A stretch of 64,000 nucleotides of DNA, from the NCBI GenBank assembly GCA_964642175.1, contig CAZXOK010000001.1, positions 558,001-622,000 of the forward strand, in the 5' to 3' direction. This document shows positions 1 through 9,260 of the stretch, one piece after another. A program made the position numbers and the translations under genes. The notes beneath the pieces are model-generated. The model had not been told where the DNA came from, did no database searches, and saw only the letters and a program-made list of their open reading frames with translations. Numbering within the stretch: position 1 is the stretch's first letter; each line of letters begins with the position of its first letter. This DNA comes from JANQGG01 sp964642175 (GTDB lineage: Bacteria; Bacteroidota; Chlorobiia; Chlorobiales; Chloroherpetonaceae).

Positions 1-2301
1 TCTGATGCCTTTGATGAGTTCGGTCCAGAGGAAGTTAAAGCACAATTTGGGGTATATCCTGAGCATTTTCAGGACATGCTGGCCTTGATGGGCGATAGCT
101 CCGACAATATTCCAGGAGTGCCGGGTGTGGGGCCAAAAACAGCCGCAAATCTCATCAATCAATATCAATCCATTGAAAACTTATACCAACATCTTGAAGA
201 ACAAAAGCCCAGGATCCAGAAAAGCCTTAAGGAAAACGAAAAGCTACTGAAAATGTCTTCATTTCTGGTGAAGATCAAAACAGATCTTGACCTGGATTTT
301 GTGTTGGATGATATGGTTTTAAAATCTCCCGAACTACCTCTTCTATTGTCTGAACTCGAAGCATTGGAGTTTAAAACCATGCTCAGCAAGTTCAAGCGAT
401 TGGCCTCAGGCTCCGGCCAAAACCTTACAGATGAATCAGACGTTGATTTTGAGTTTGGTGCAAACTCGGATCCTGAATATGAGTTTAAAGCAAAGCTACC
501 CAAAGATGATGGCAAGTATCATTTAGTCACAACAAAGACTGAGTTGCAAAGCTTGATCAATGACATTCAAAAAGCCGGTAAAGCAGCCTTTGATACAGAA
601 ACAACCAGTTTAAATACATTGGATGCTGAGATAGTGGGAATATCATTTTCATTTAAATCCAAAGAAGCCTATTTCATTCATTTTCCTGAACATGAGCTAG
701 AGCCGCAGGAGATTATTGATATCCTAAAACCGGTTTTTGAAAATCCGGACATACATTGGATTGGCCAGAATGTCAAGTACGATATCCTTGTTCTAAAAAA
801 CTATGGCATCACTATCTCATCGATATGTTTCGATACCATGTTAGCCAGTTATGTTCTTAATCCGGACCAAACTCATAACCTGGATGACCTGGCATTACAA
901 TGGCTTGATTTAACAACGGTTAAATATGCCGATCTGGTTGGTAAAGGAAAATCTCAAAAGAGCATATATGAGGTTGAACCCGTAACACTTTCAGATTATG
1001 GGTGCCAGGATGCCGATGTTGCCTTACAACTTAATGAGGTTTTCGAGGATAAACTTAACGATGAAAGCCGTTTGAAGTTTATTTGTAAGGCTCTGGAGTT
1101 CCCATTGATCAACATTCTTGCTGATGTTGAAAGAGAAGGTATAAAGATTGATGTTTCGGCCCTATCAGATATGTCTGATAGTTTGAAAAAGGATATTAAC
1201 GGCCTAACAAAAAAAATATATGATATTGCAGGCGAATTGTTCAACCTTGACTCTCCAAAGCAATTAGCTGAGATATTGTTTGACAAACTGGGTTTACCTG
1301 TTAAACGCAAAACCAAAACCGGTTACTCAACCGATGTAAAAGTTTTGGAAGAGTTGGCACTTGACTATCCGATTGCAGAGTTACTCCTTGAGTACAGGCA
1401 TTTACAAAAACTCAAGACCACGTATATAGACGCCCTGCCCAAGTTGGTTCACCCGAAAACCGGCCGCATTCATACCTCATTTAATCAACATATCGCGGCA
1501 ACAGGCAGGCTTTCTTCGTCCAACCCGAATTTGCAGAATATTCCAATTCGAACGCAAGTGGGTAAATCCATTCGTAAAGCATTTATTGCCAATAATCCGG
1601 AGTCAAAGATACTTTCAGCAGATTATTCGCAAATTGAACTTCGTATCGCAGCAGAGTTTTCCGAGGATCCAACCATGTTGGAGGCTTTTCATAACGGGGA
1701 GGATATTCATCAGAAAACAGCACAACTGGTTTTTAATACAAAAGAGGTTAGCCGTGATATGCGAAGGAAAGCCAAGGAAGTTAATTTCGGGGTGTTGTAT
1801 GGCATTATGCCTTTTGGATTAGCTCAGCGACTTGATATCCCTCAGGCTGAAGCTAAAAGTATCATTGATGAATACAAGGCGAAATACCCAAAAATATTTG
1901 AATATTTAAATCGTATGATCCAAATGGCAAAACAGCAGGGTTATGTTGAAACAGCCATTGGCCGCAGGCGATTTATCAAAGATATTAACAGCAAAAATTT
2001 CGCAGTTCGCTCTGGAGCTGAGCGTGCAGCCATTAACTCACCGATACAGGGCGCAGCGGCCGACATGATCAAAATGGCCATGATCGATATTCATCATGAA
2101 TTCCAGGAGAAAAACTTTAAATCAAAGATGGTTCTTCAGGTTCATGATGAACTGGTTTTTAATGCCGATGATAAAGAAATCGATCAGATCACACCAATAA
2201 TCAAGTCTAAAATGATTGAGGCAGCCAAAAAAGTTGGTGTAAAAAATGTACCGATTGAGGTTGAAGTTGGCAGCGGTCAAAACTGGCTGGACGCCCATTA
2301 A
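1..2301 (+). CDS. polA: DNA polymerase I, 5'-truncated by the window edge
   Basis: Repair and Okazaki-fragment polymerase. The frame is open from base 1, so 766 C-terminal residues are visible and roughly 160 N-terminal residues lie outside the window. Order of domains: the end of the 5' nuclease domain with its helix-hairpin-helix (GDSSDNIPGVPGVGPKTA), a 3'-5' exonuclease domain, then the family A polymerase domain with motif A (DYSQIELRIAA), the O-helix region (RRKAKEVNFGVLYG) and motif C (VHDELVF). The proofreading residues look intact: DTET, the Asp in GQNVKYD, and YGCQD. Many family members have lost these, so this one should be an active proofreader (inference). The ATG at 76 is internal and is not the start. 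Confidence 0.97.
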   Translation, partial: SDAFDEFGPEEVKAQFGVYPEHFQDMLALMGDSSDNIPGVPGVGPKTAANLINQYQSIENLYQHLEEQKPRIQKSLKENEKLLKMSSFLVKIKTDLDLDFVLDDMVLKSPELPLLLSELEALEFKTMLSKFKRLASGSGQNLTDESDVDFEFGANSDPEYEFKAKLPKDDGKYHLVTTKTELQSLINDIQKAGKAAFDTETTSLNTLDAEIVGISFSFKSKEAYFIHFPEHELEPQEIIDILKPVFENPDIHWIGQNVKYDILVLKNYGITISSICFDTMLASYVLNPDQTHNLDDLALQWLDLTTVKYADLVGKGKSQKSIYEVEPVTLSDYGCQDADVALQLNEVFEDKLNDESRLKFICKALEFPLINILADVEREGIKIDVSALSDMSDSLKKDINGLTKKIYDIAGELFNLDSPKQLAEILFDKLGLPVKRKTKTGYSTDVKVLEELALDYPIAELLLEYRHLQKLKTTYIDALPKLVHPKTGRIHTSFNQHIAATGRLSSSNPNLQNIPIRTQVGKSIRKAFIANNPESKILSADYSQIELRIAAEFSEDPTMLEAFHNGEDIHQKTAQLVFNTKEVSRDMRRKAKEVNFGVLYGIMPFGLAQRLDIPQAEAKSIIDEYKAKYPKIFEYLNRMIQMAKQQGYVETAIGRRRFIKDINSKNFAVRSGAERAAINSPIQGAAADMIKMAMIDIHHEFQEKNFKSKMVLQVHDELVFNADDKEIDQITPIIKSKMIEAAKKVGVKNVPIEVEVGSGQNWLDAH

Positions 2302-2455
2302 CAAAGATTTGGTTAAACCTTTTAATAATGTTATTATAGCCTTATTATATTGTTAGGTAGGTGCTGTATAATAAGTTAAGAAGTTTGTATAAAAAGCATG
2401 AAATTTTGTGAATAAAAATCACAATAATTGTTAGGGAGAATAAAAAACTGAAATT

Positions 2456-3379
2456 ATGTTTACCAAGCCCGAATTCCATTATTCAGAAGACGAATGTTGT
2501 TTCGTCCCAAAAAAAAACACATATAAAGTATACTCCATTAAATTTTTAGGTGTATTACTCCTTTCTGTTTCTCTTTCCGTTACCATGATAACCATATATG
2601 GCCAGGAGATTTTTCTTGATGAAAAAGAAAAGCAAATGGTCTCCGAAATATCTGAATTAAAAGAGCGCCTTCAGGCTATGAATGTTCAGTTTAAAAAATT
2701 AACTGAATCCGACGATCTGCTGCGAACGGAAGTCAATTTGCCTTTATTGGATAAGGAGGAAAAAGAACTTGGTATTGGTGGTTCCAGGCAATCTGTTTCT
2801 AGCCTGGACGTTTCCGATCCAGAAGCCATTTTAAAAGCCTCAGAGAAAATGGTTGGGCAACTGGCTAAAAAGATTGAAATGCAGCGTACCAGTTACATGG
2901 AGATCATGCGCCAATATGAAACCAACGAGAAACTATTTAATTGTATGCCTGCTATCCGACCTTGCAACGGTCATGTAACCAGTGATTTTGGCATGCGTCT
3001 TCATCCGATCTTTAAAGTACGTCGTTTTCATGCCGGAATGGATTTCTCAGCAAGAATCGGCACACCAGTTCATGTAACCGGTGATGGTGTTGTGGAATTG
3101 GTTGCCAGAAATGGCGGATTTGGTAAAATGGTTCGTGTCAATCATGGTTTTGGCTACAAAACCATCTATGCACATTTATCTGAATTTAAAGTGAAAAAAG
3201 GTGATCGTGTTAAAAGAGGTGATGTAATAGCGCTTTCAGGAAATACGGGCATTTCTGAAGGACCGCACTTACATTATGAAGTTATTAAGAATGGCATAAA
3301 AATGCAGCCAAGAAATTTTATATTTGACGATTTCGGTCCTAGAGAATATATTGCAGCCGCAAAAGTAAGTGGTCTCTGA
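2456..3379 (+). CDS. M23 (LytM) family metallopeptidase, membrane-anchored
   Basis: Probable peptidoglycan endopeptidase or LytM-type regulator acting in the periplasm. The 307 residues start with a basic cytosolic stretch, one membrane segment at about residues 29-48, then a Glu/Lys-rich coiled-coil region (about 55-160). The LytM domain follows from about residue 170, with the zinc motif HxxxD in FHAGMDFSA and the HLHYEV motif. Both are intact, so catalysis is expected. It is separated from polA by about 155 bases with no SD before the ATG. The specific bond cut is not predictable from sequence. Confidence 0.93.
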   Translation: MFTKPEFHYSEDECCFVPKKNTYKVYSIKFLGVLLLSVSLSVTMITIYGQEIFLDEKEKQMVSEISELKERLQAMNVQFKKLTESDDLLRTEVNLPLLDKEEKELGIGGSRQSVSSLDVSDPEAILKASEKMVGQLAKKIEMQRTSYMEIMRQYETNEKLFNCMPAIRPCNGHVTSDFGMRLHPIFKVRRFHAGMDFSARIGTPVHVTGDGVVELVARNGGFGKMVRVNHGFGYKTIYAHLSEFKVKKGDRVKRGDVIALSGNTGISEGPHLHYEVIKNGIKMQPRNFIFDDFGPREYIAAAKVSGL

Positions 3380-3394
3380 TAACTGCTTATCAGA
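3375..3394 (+). terminator. perfect 8-bp hairpin at the end of the M23 gene
   Basis: TCTGATAA / TTATCAGA with loop CTGC overlaps the TGA stop of the M23 peptidase gene. No T-run follows, so it is not a canonical intrinsic terminator. It may instead protect a 3' end or simply be chance. Confidence 0.3.
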
Positions 3395-3437
3395 TCGCAA
3401 TTTATTCTCAACATTAAACCATCTTTAGTGTTTTCTT

Positions 3438-3665
3438 ATGTACTGGAATCTAGTTTTAGCCCGTTACCTTGTTGATGCCCCTTGGCCTGCAACAAAAGAA
3501 GAGTTAATCGATTATGCTAGTAGAATAGGCGCTCCTCAAGAAGTTCTTGAGAACTTAAATGAGCTCCAGGATAATGATGAACAATACGAAAGCATCGAAG
3601 AATTGTGGCCCGACTTTCCTACTGACGAAGATTTTTATTACAACGAAGAAGATACAGATTTCTAA
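3438..3665 (+). CDS. DUF2795 family small acidic protein
   Basis: Small protein of 75 residues. The first 45 residues resemble DUF2795 (PWPATKEELIDYASRIGAP, then a VLENL helix), a short helical module of unknown function. The C-terminus is strongly acidic (DEDFYYNEEDTDF). It lies 58 bases after the M23 gene and 11 bases before the likely start of the Omp85 gene, so co-transcription with the latter is plausible. The family assignment is from memory. Confidence 0.75.
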   Translation: MYWNLVLARYLVDAPWPATKEELIDYASRIGAPQEVLENLNELQDNDEQYESIEELWPDFPTDEDFYYNEEDTDF

Positions 3666-3675
3666 TTTTCTCATC

Positions 3676-6060
3676 TTGCATAAAGAGCGTTTATTAGCGC
3701 TTCCCCTTTTTTTTAGGCATCTGTTCTCAGAGGTTAATTCCTTCAATCGGTTTTCCCTTTTTGTGTCTATTACCTTGTTTTCCGGATTGATCATATTCTG
3801 GAATTTAGAACTCTATGCCCAAAAAGCGGCTTCTTTAAACCCTGTTTATATAGATAAACTTGAGTTTACGGGTAATGACGTTTTAACCACTGATGAACTT
3901 CTTGCAGAAATCTCAACCAAAGAGAACACGACCTATTTTGGCTTTTTTCGCCCATGGTTAGGCGTCTATAATTTTGCGCAATTCATTTTTGCAGATACCT
4001 CAAAACCAGCATATCATTTTAAAACGCCATTTTCATCCGATAGCAGTAGTATCCGGTTTTGGCTGCAAAACTCTCTGGGCGAAACTCCGCGATTATATAA
4101 TCCCAGGGATTTTGATCTGGATATATCCCGTATTCGAACACTTTACCATTATTACGGGTATCATAAGGCTGATGTAAAATCCAATATATCCTACAATAAT
4201 GCCAGAAATAAAGTCAGTCTGGAAGTCCTTATAGACGAAGGACAGCCAACCAGAATTGATACAATACATTATGAAGGTCTTGATGATCTGAATGCCTTTT
4301 CTTTGGATGACTTCTACGAACAGAAGTTACTTGAAACCGGTATGGTTTGTAACCTTGCCACAATCTTATCTGAACGCGATCGGATTTTGAGTTTCTTCAA
4401 AAACAAAGGGTATTATTTTTTTGAGGCCGACAGTGTTCTGATAACCATTGATACCTTAAACCAAAAAGCAGGTGTAGCTTTTGATATTAACCTACCTGAA
4501 AGAATTAAATACCGGAAGTTAAATGTGGTTGTTCATAATGCGTTTGGTCCTGATAAAACAGAGCAATTAAAGCGCACAGTGCATGATGGGATTCAGATCG
4601 ATGTATATAATAACGACAGGCTTTCGCACGACTTAATATACAATGCCATAGAATTAAGCCCCGGTGAATACACCCAGGATATTCGCAGGAATGCAACTTT
4701 CCAAAAATTAGGCAACACCGGTATATTTGAGTCGATTTCAATACAAAACGATTCGCTGATCAACAACGAGCTTTATGCCACCATTCACCTGGACTTGTTG
4801 CCAAGGCACCAGATAAAACCAGAAATATTGGTAGATAACCGTTACAATGCGCCTTTTATTGGTACATCATTGGGTTATTTAAACCGTAATTTATTTGGTG
4901 GAGCAGAGAGCTTTAATATCTCAACAAGCATTGGCGCTCAACTAAGCTATAACAAAACGCTCCTGGAGGATATCAACAGTGATGTTGGATCAGCGTTACC
5001 CTATAATTTTGATCTTCGTATGATTTATGGTCTTTCCGATGTGATTGGCGATCGCTTTACAACAACATTGCAATATTCATTCAATCAATTGCCGATTTTA
5101 CTCCAGCAGCAAAGTGCCTTGTTAAGATTCCGCTCAAACTTTTCAGCCAATCAATTTCAACGCATCACAGTCGACTTTCTGGAATTGGAACTGGTTTTAA
5201 CCGATACCCTAAAAGGTTTCAATGAATTGTTTACTAAAAAAATTGCAAGCAATCTGAATGTTGATGAAACGAACTCAGCAGCTGTTGAAACGGCTATAGA
5301 TAGCTTATTGCAAAAGCGTTTGAATCCGGTTATCCGGTTTGATTTTTTATACACTGAACAATCCAGAATCAGAGAAGGGTACGATTTCAGGTGGAATTTT
5401 CTTGCGGAGGAATCGGGTTTGCTGGCTTATCTGATAGATCGGTACATCGATAAAAAAACACCCGATGGATTCTCAGATGATGATGCGCAGATATTTGGAT
5501 TGCCCTATTCTCATTATTTAAAGCTCAGTTCGTTTTTAACGCTCTCCAAAAACCTTTCACCCACTAAAACACTGGCTTACAAGCTTTTTTTAGGATATAT
5601 GTTTCCCTATGGAAAAGCTGAAAACACCCCACAGGAACGTCGTTTTTATTCGGGTGGGGCCAACAGTTTAAGAGGTTGGGCATTCAATTCAATCGGTCCG
5701 GGTGAAAACCCAAGTGAAACAGTGTCGAATCTGGGTGCAGATATTAAAATTGTGACAAGCCTTGAATACAGGATTTATTTTTTTACTTTTTTAAAACAAA
5801 AATCCGGGCTTGCTTTCTTTACCGACATAGGCAACATTTGGAACCGGGAAGGAGAAAATGCATTTATGTTCAATACCTGGTTTCAGCAGCTGGCTTGGGA
5901 TGGCGGAATAGGATTAAGGATTGGGACACCTATTGGGCCAATTCGGCTGGATTTTGGCTACAAGCTATACGATCCTTCAGAGTCTATGGATAAATGGGTG
6001 ATTAAAAACTGGTCGCCCGGTAAGTTTAACTTCAGTTTCGCCATAGGCGAAGCCTTTTAA
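3676..6060 (+). CDS. Omp85/BamA-TamA family outer-membrane protein
   Basis: Outer-membrane assembly or translocation protein of the Omp85 superfamily. A signal peptide (FNRFSLFVSITLFSGLIIFW, cleavage near YAQ) precedes POTRA-like repeats (residues about 60-400: IDKLEFTGNDVLTTDELL, then TRIDTIHYEGL). A surface-antigen beta-barrel follows, with the RGW motif (SGGANSLRGWAF) and a C-terminal Phe. The longest open frame begins at ATG 3559, inside the DUF2795 gene, which would mean a 107-base overlap. TTG 3676 is the first start after that gene's stop and leaves a sensible signal peptide, so I chose it. No SD helps decide. It resembles TamA or shorter BamA paralogues more than full five-POTRA BamA. 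Confidence 0.88.
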   Translation: MHKERLLALPLFFRHLFSEVNSFNRFSLFVSITLFSGLIIFWNLELYAQKAASLNPVYIDKLEFTGNDVLTTDELLAEISTKENTTYFGFFRPWLGVYNFAQFIFADTSKPAYHFKTPFSSDSSSIRFWLQNSLGETPRLYNPRDFDLDISRIRTLYHYYGYHKADVKSNISYNNARNKVSLEVLIDEGQPTRIDTIHYEGLDDLNAFSLDDFYEQKLLETGMVCNLATILSERDRILSFFKNKGYYFFEADSVLITIDTLNQKAGVAFDINLPERIKYRKLNVVVHNAFGPDKTEQLKRTVHDGIQIDVYNNDRLSHDLIYNAIELSPGEYTQDIRRNATFQKLGNTGIFESISIQNDSLINNELYATIHLDLLPRHQIKPEILVDNRYNAPFIGTSLGYLNRNLFGGAESFNISTSIGAQLSYNKTLLEDINSDVGSALPYNFDLRMIYGLSDVIGDRFTTTLQYSFNQLPILLQQQSALLRFRSNFSANQFQRITVDFLELELVLTDTLKGFNELFTKKIASNLNVDETNSAAVETAIDSLLQKRLNPVIRFDFLYTEQSRIREGYDFRWNFLAEESGLLAYLIDRYIDKKTPDGFSDDDAQIFGLPYSHYLKLSSFLTLSKNLSPTKTLAYKLFLGYMFPYGKAENTPQERRFYSGGANSLRGWAFNSIGPGENPSETVSNLGADIKIVTSLEYRIYFFTFLKQKSGLAFFTDIGNIWNREGENAFMFNTWFQQLAWDGGIGLRIGTPIGPIRLDFGYKLYDPSESMDKWVIKNWSPGKFNFSFAIGEAF

Positions 6061-6088
6061 TTCAGATCATTTAATTTGTACTAATACG

Positions 6089-6769
6089 ATGGAAAAAAGC
6101 TCAAATATCTTAGTTGCCCCTTCGATTTTATCTGCCGATTTTACCAAACTGCGCTCAGAAGTTGAGCTTGCCGAAAAAGCCGGTGCAGACTGGATTCATT
6201 GTGATGTGATGGATGGTATGTTTGTTCCAAATATTTCATTTGGGCCGATGATCGTTGAGGCTGTTCGGCGTTGTACAGATATGGTTATTGATACCCATTT
6301 AATGATCGCGGATCCCGATCGTTACATCAAGGAATTTGTTGCAGCAGGTTCAAATCAAGTTACCGTTCATCAGGAAGAGTGTAAGCATTTGCATCGCACC
6401 ATCGACTTTATCAAATCCTGTGGTGCCAAAGCAGGGGTTTCCCTGAATCCTTCTACCAGTGTTTCAACCCTTGAAGAAATTTTACCTGATTTGGATTTGG
6501 TGCTTGTGATGTCTGTAAATCCGGGTTTTGGCGGGCAGAAATTTATCAAGAACGCGATTGAGAAGATAAAAAAAATTGACCAGGCTCGTCAGGAGTGCAA
6601 TCCGGACCTGGTGATTGCCATTGATGGCGGCATAAATCCCGATAATGCTTTGCCGGTAGTGGAAGCCGGTGCCTCTGCTTTGATTGCCGGTTCAGCCTTT
6701 TATAAAGCACCCGATCCGTTTGAAGTAGTCACAAAATTCAAGGCACTTTCCACAGCCATGTCGACTTAA
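6089..6769 (+). CDS. rpe: ribulose-phosphate 3-epimerase
   Basis: Interconverts ribulose 5-phosphate and xylulose 5-phosphate in the pentose phosphate pathway. The 226 residues are full length. Family motifs are present in order: APSILSADF, the metal-binding stretch WIHCDVMDGMFVPNISFG, DTHLMI, VMSVNPGFGGQKF and IDGGINPDN. It follows the Omp85 gene by 28 bases and converges on trpC, with a strong hairpin between them. Confidence 0.98.
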   Translation: MEKSSNILVAPSILSADFTKLRSEVELAEKAGADWIHCDVMDGMFVPNISFGPMIVEAVRRCTDMVIDTHLMIADPDRYIKEFVAAGSNQVTVHQEECKHLHRTIDFIKSCGAKAGVSLNPSTSVSTLEEILPDLDLVLVMSVNPGFGGQKFIKNAIEKIKKIDQARQECNPDLVIAIDGGINPDNALPVVEAGASALIAGSAFYKAPDPFEVVTKFKALSTAMST

Positions 6770-6787
6770 AGCTTTAAAATCATTCTA

Positions 6788-6820
6788 AAGTCTGGAGCAA
6801 ACCTGATTTGTTTCAGACTT
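6788..6820. terminator. bidirectional terminator between rpe and trpC
   Basis: A 14-base-pair stem (6788-6801 with 6807-6820, two G-T pairs on the plus strand) with loop CCTGA lies between the convergent rpe and trpC genes and covers the trpC stop codon. On the plus strand it is followed by GTGTTTGATTGTTTTT and on the minus strand by an AT-rich run, so it can serve both genes. Confidence 0.75.
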
Positions 6821-7604
6821 GTGTTTGATTGTTTTTCCAGTGATAACTGTGAAGTTCCTTTGAAATTAATCCCTCACCAATCAATACCGCATCAAAGTTA
6901 TGTTCGGAGAGCAACGCCAAGTCTTGTTGAGATTTAATACCGCTTTCAGATACCGCAATTACCCCATCCGGAAAAAATGGCTTCAACCGGCAGGAATTTT
7001 GAAGGCTAACTTCAAATGAGGTTAGATCGCGGTTGTTAACGCCAATGATCTTTGCTCCGCTATCAACAGCTATGGCCAGTTCATCTTTAGAATGGATCTC
7101 AACCAGAACACCCATACCCAGTTTGTTGGCTAATTGATGCAACATGGTTAGTTTTTGGGGAGAAAGTGCAGCTACGATAAGCAGAATTGCATCGGCACCA
7201 ATAATCCGGGCTTCATAAACCTGAGATTCATCTATGATAAAATCTTTTCGGAGGATGGGTAAGTGAAAATGAGAACGCACATCTTCTACATAACGGCAAC
7301 TTCCCTGGAAAAACTGTTCATCAGTGAGAATTGAAAAGGCAGAAGCTCCCAGTGAATGGTATGCGCCGGCAAGCTCCAAAGGTTTAAAATCCTTGATGAG
7401 TACCCCTCGGGAAGGGGAGGCCTTTTTTAGTTCGGCAATTAAATTAAGTGGCCGATCTTTTCCAGAACGCTTCAGTGCCTGGTAAAAGTCGATGCAGTTA
7501 GGACGGGCTAAAATGGCTTGTTCAGCTTGCTTTATTAACTCACTTTTATCTAACTGTTTAATTTCCTGTTCCTTATGAGCCAGGATTTTATCAAGGTAAT
7601 TCAT
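6813..7604 (-). CDS. trpC: indole-3-glycerol phosphate synthase
   Basis: Closes the indole ring from CdRP in tryptophan biosynthesis. The single-domain 263-residue protein has the family landmarks: ELKKASPSRG, LRKDFIIDESQVYEA, GVLVEIHSKDEL, IGVNNRDL and AVSESGI. It starts 11 bases after the carB half-gene and is probably co-transcribed with it. No other trp gene is in the window, so the trp genes are dispersed in this genome, at least here. Confidence 0.97.
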   Translation of the reverse strand: MNYLDKILAHKEQEIKQLDKSELIKQAEQAILARPNCIDFYQALKRSGKDRPLNLIAELKKASPSRGVLIKDFKPLELAGAYHSLGASAFSILTDEQFFQGSCRYVEDVRSHFHLPILRKDFIIDESQVYEARIIGADAILLIVAALSPQKLTMLHQLANKLGMGVLVEIHSKDELAIAVDSGAKIIGVNNRDLTSFEVSLQNSCRLKPFFPDGVIAVSESGIKSQQDLALLSEHNFDAVLIGEGLISKELHSYHWKNNQTQV

Positions 7605-7615
7605 AAGATTACCAA

Positions 7616-9094
7616 TTACTCACTGCCGGCCATTTCGCGCATCTCCACTTCAAAATCCACGATTTGCTTGATATTATGTAAAAACCAGGGATCAATATAT
7701 GTTGCTTCATGAATATCTTCTATAGACAAACCGGCAAGCAAAGCGTGTCGAACATAAAATATTCTATCGGCCCTGGGTGTTTTAAATTTTTCCAGGATAT
7801 CTTCACGTGCCACCATTTTTTGCTCCGGGGTCATGTATAAGATATTCAGGATATCCTTACCGTCGGCACCGAGACCAAACCGTCCGATTTCCAGAGAGCG
7901 TAACGCTTTCTGAAGGGCTTCCTTAAAGTTACGGCCAAAGGCCATGACTTCGCCTACCGATTTCATCTGAACTCCCAACTGAGAGTCGACATTTTTGAAT
8001 TTCTCGAAATCCCAGCGAGGTATCTTAACCACACAATAATCAATTGAGGGTTCAAAGCTAGCCGGTGTGGATTTTGTGATGTCGTTCTGGATTTCGTCGA
8101 GGCTGTAGCCAACCGCAAGTTTTGCAGCTACTTTGGCAATCGGAAAACCTGTAGCCTTGGATGCCAGTGCCGAACTTCTTGAAACGCGGGGGTTCATCTC
8201 AATAACAACCATACAACCGGTTTCAGGATTGACTGCAAACTGTATATTACTTCCACCTGTCGCCACACCTATTTCGCGAATAATTTTGATGGAAGCATCA
8301 CGCATGATTTGATACTGGCGATCAGTGAGAGTTTGGGAAGGCGCAACCGTAATGCTATCGCCGGTATGAATGCCCATTGGATCCAAGTTTTCAATTGAGC
8401 AGACGATAATGACATTGTCGGCCAGGTCGCGGATCACTTCAAGCTCATACTCTTTCCAGCCAATCAAGGATTCTTCAACCAATACTTCATGAATCGGACT
8501 TTCCATTAATCCGCGGCGAACCGAATCAAAATAATCCTCTTCGGTATTAGAAAAGCCGCCACCTGTACCACCAAGGGTAAAGGATGGGCGCACTACAATC
8601 GGAAGTCCGATTTTTGCCAAAGCATCTCTGGCTTCGGCTTCACTCCGAACAAAATATCCCTGGGCCACTTCCAGGCCGATTTTTTTCATGGCTTCGTTAA
8701 AAAACTCACGATTTTCAGCTTTGCGAATTGCCCGGAGTTTTGCCCCAATCAACTCTACATCATATCGCTCCAACACACCGCTTTCGGCCAGTTTTACGGC
8801 CACGTTCAAAGCAGTCTGGCCGCCCATGGTCGGCAGAAGTGCATCGGGTTTCTCTTTCTGGATGATCTTTTCAACATATTCAGGGGTGATGGGCTCTACA
8901 TAAGTCCGGTCGGCCATTTCCAGGTCGGTCATGATCGTAGCCGGATTGCTGTTGATCAAAACAACACGGTAGCCTTCCTTTTTCAAAGCCAGGCAGGCCT
9001 GTGTTCCGGAATAATCAAATTCGCAAGCCTGGCCAATAACAATGGGCCCTGCTCCGATAACTAATATGGTTTTTATATCTGTACGTTTTGGCAC
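7616..9094 (-). CDS. carB: carbamoyl-phosphate synthase large chain, N-terminal half only
   Basis: Makes carboxyphosphate and carbamate for arginine and pyrimidine synthesis. The 492 residues correspond to the first half of CarB: the pre-ATP-grasp domain (VIGAGPIVIGQACEFDYSGTQA), the first ATP-grasp domain (RPSFTLGGTGGG, ENLDPMGIHTGDS, EMNPRVSRSSALASKATG) and part of the oligomerisation domain. The protein then ends cleanly, and trpC starts 11 bases later. The carbamoyl-phosphate synthetic and allosteric half (about 550-580 residues in full-length CarB) is absent from the window. Split CarB is known in Aquifex and some methanogens. The ending is tidy and not ragged, so a natural split with a second gene elsewhere is more likely than truncation. 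Confidence 0.93.
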   Translation of the reverse strand: MPKRTDIKTILVIGAGPIVIGQACEFDYSGTQACLALKKEGYRVVLINSNPATIMTDLEMADRTYVEPITPEYVEKIIQKEKPDALLPTMGGQTALNVAVKLAESGVLERYDVELIGAKLRAIRKAENREFFNEAMKKIGLEVAQGYFVRSEAEARDALAKIGLPIVVRPSFTLGGTGGGFSNTEEDYFDSVRRGLMESPIHEVLVEESLIGWKEYELEVIRDLADNVIIVCSIENLDPMGIHTGDSITVAPSQTLTDRQYQIMRDASIKIIREIGVATGGSNIQFAVNPETGCMVVIEMNPRVSRSSALASKATGFPIAKVAAKLAVGYSLDEIQNDITKSTPASFEPSIDYCVVKIPRWDFEKFKNVDSQLGVQMKSVGEVMAFGRNFKEALQKALRSLEIGRFGLGADGKDILNILYMTPEQKMVAREDILEKFKTPRADRIFYVRHALLAGLSIEDIHEATYIDPWFLHNIKQIVDFEVEMREMAGSE

Positions 9095-9260
9095 TATGGT
9101 ATGATCTTATTTAACAATTCATATTGACTTTCAAGATACGAAAATGCTTAAACAACTAATAGATCAAACTTCCGGAAAAAGGCCATTATATGATTTGGTT
9201 TGAATTTGATATAAATAGATGTATTTATCCGATATGTTCAACTAATAACTTGTATTCAGC

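Noticed and set aside
3559..3675. Long N-terminal extension of the Omp85 gene
   Set aside because: It would overlap the DUF2795 gene by 107 bases and put about 40 hydrophilic residues before the signal peptide.
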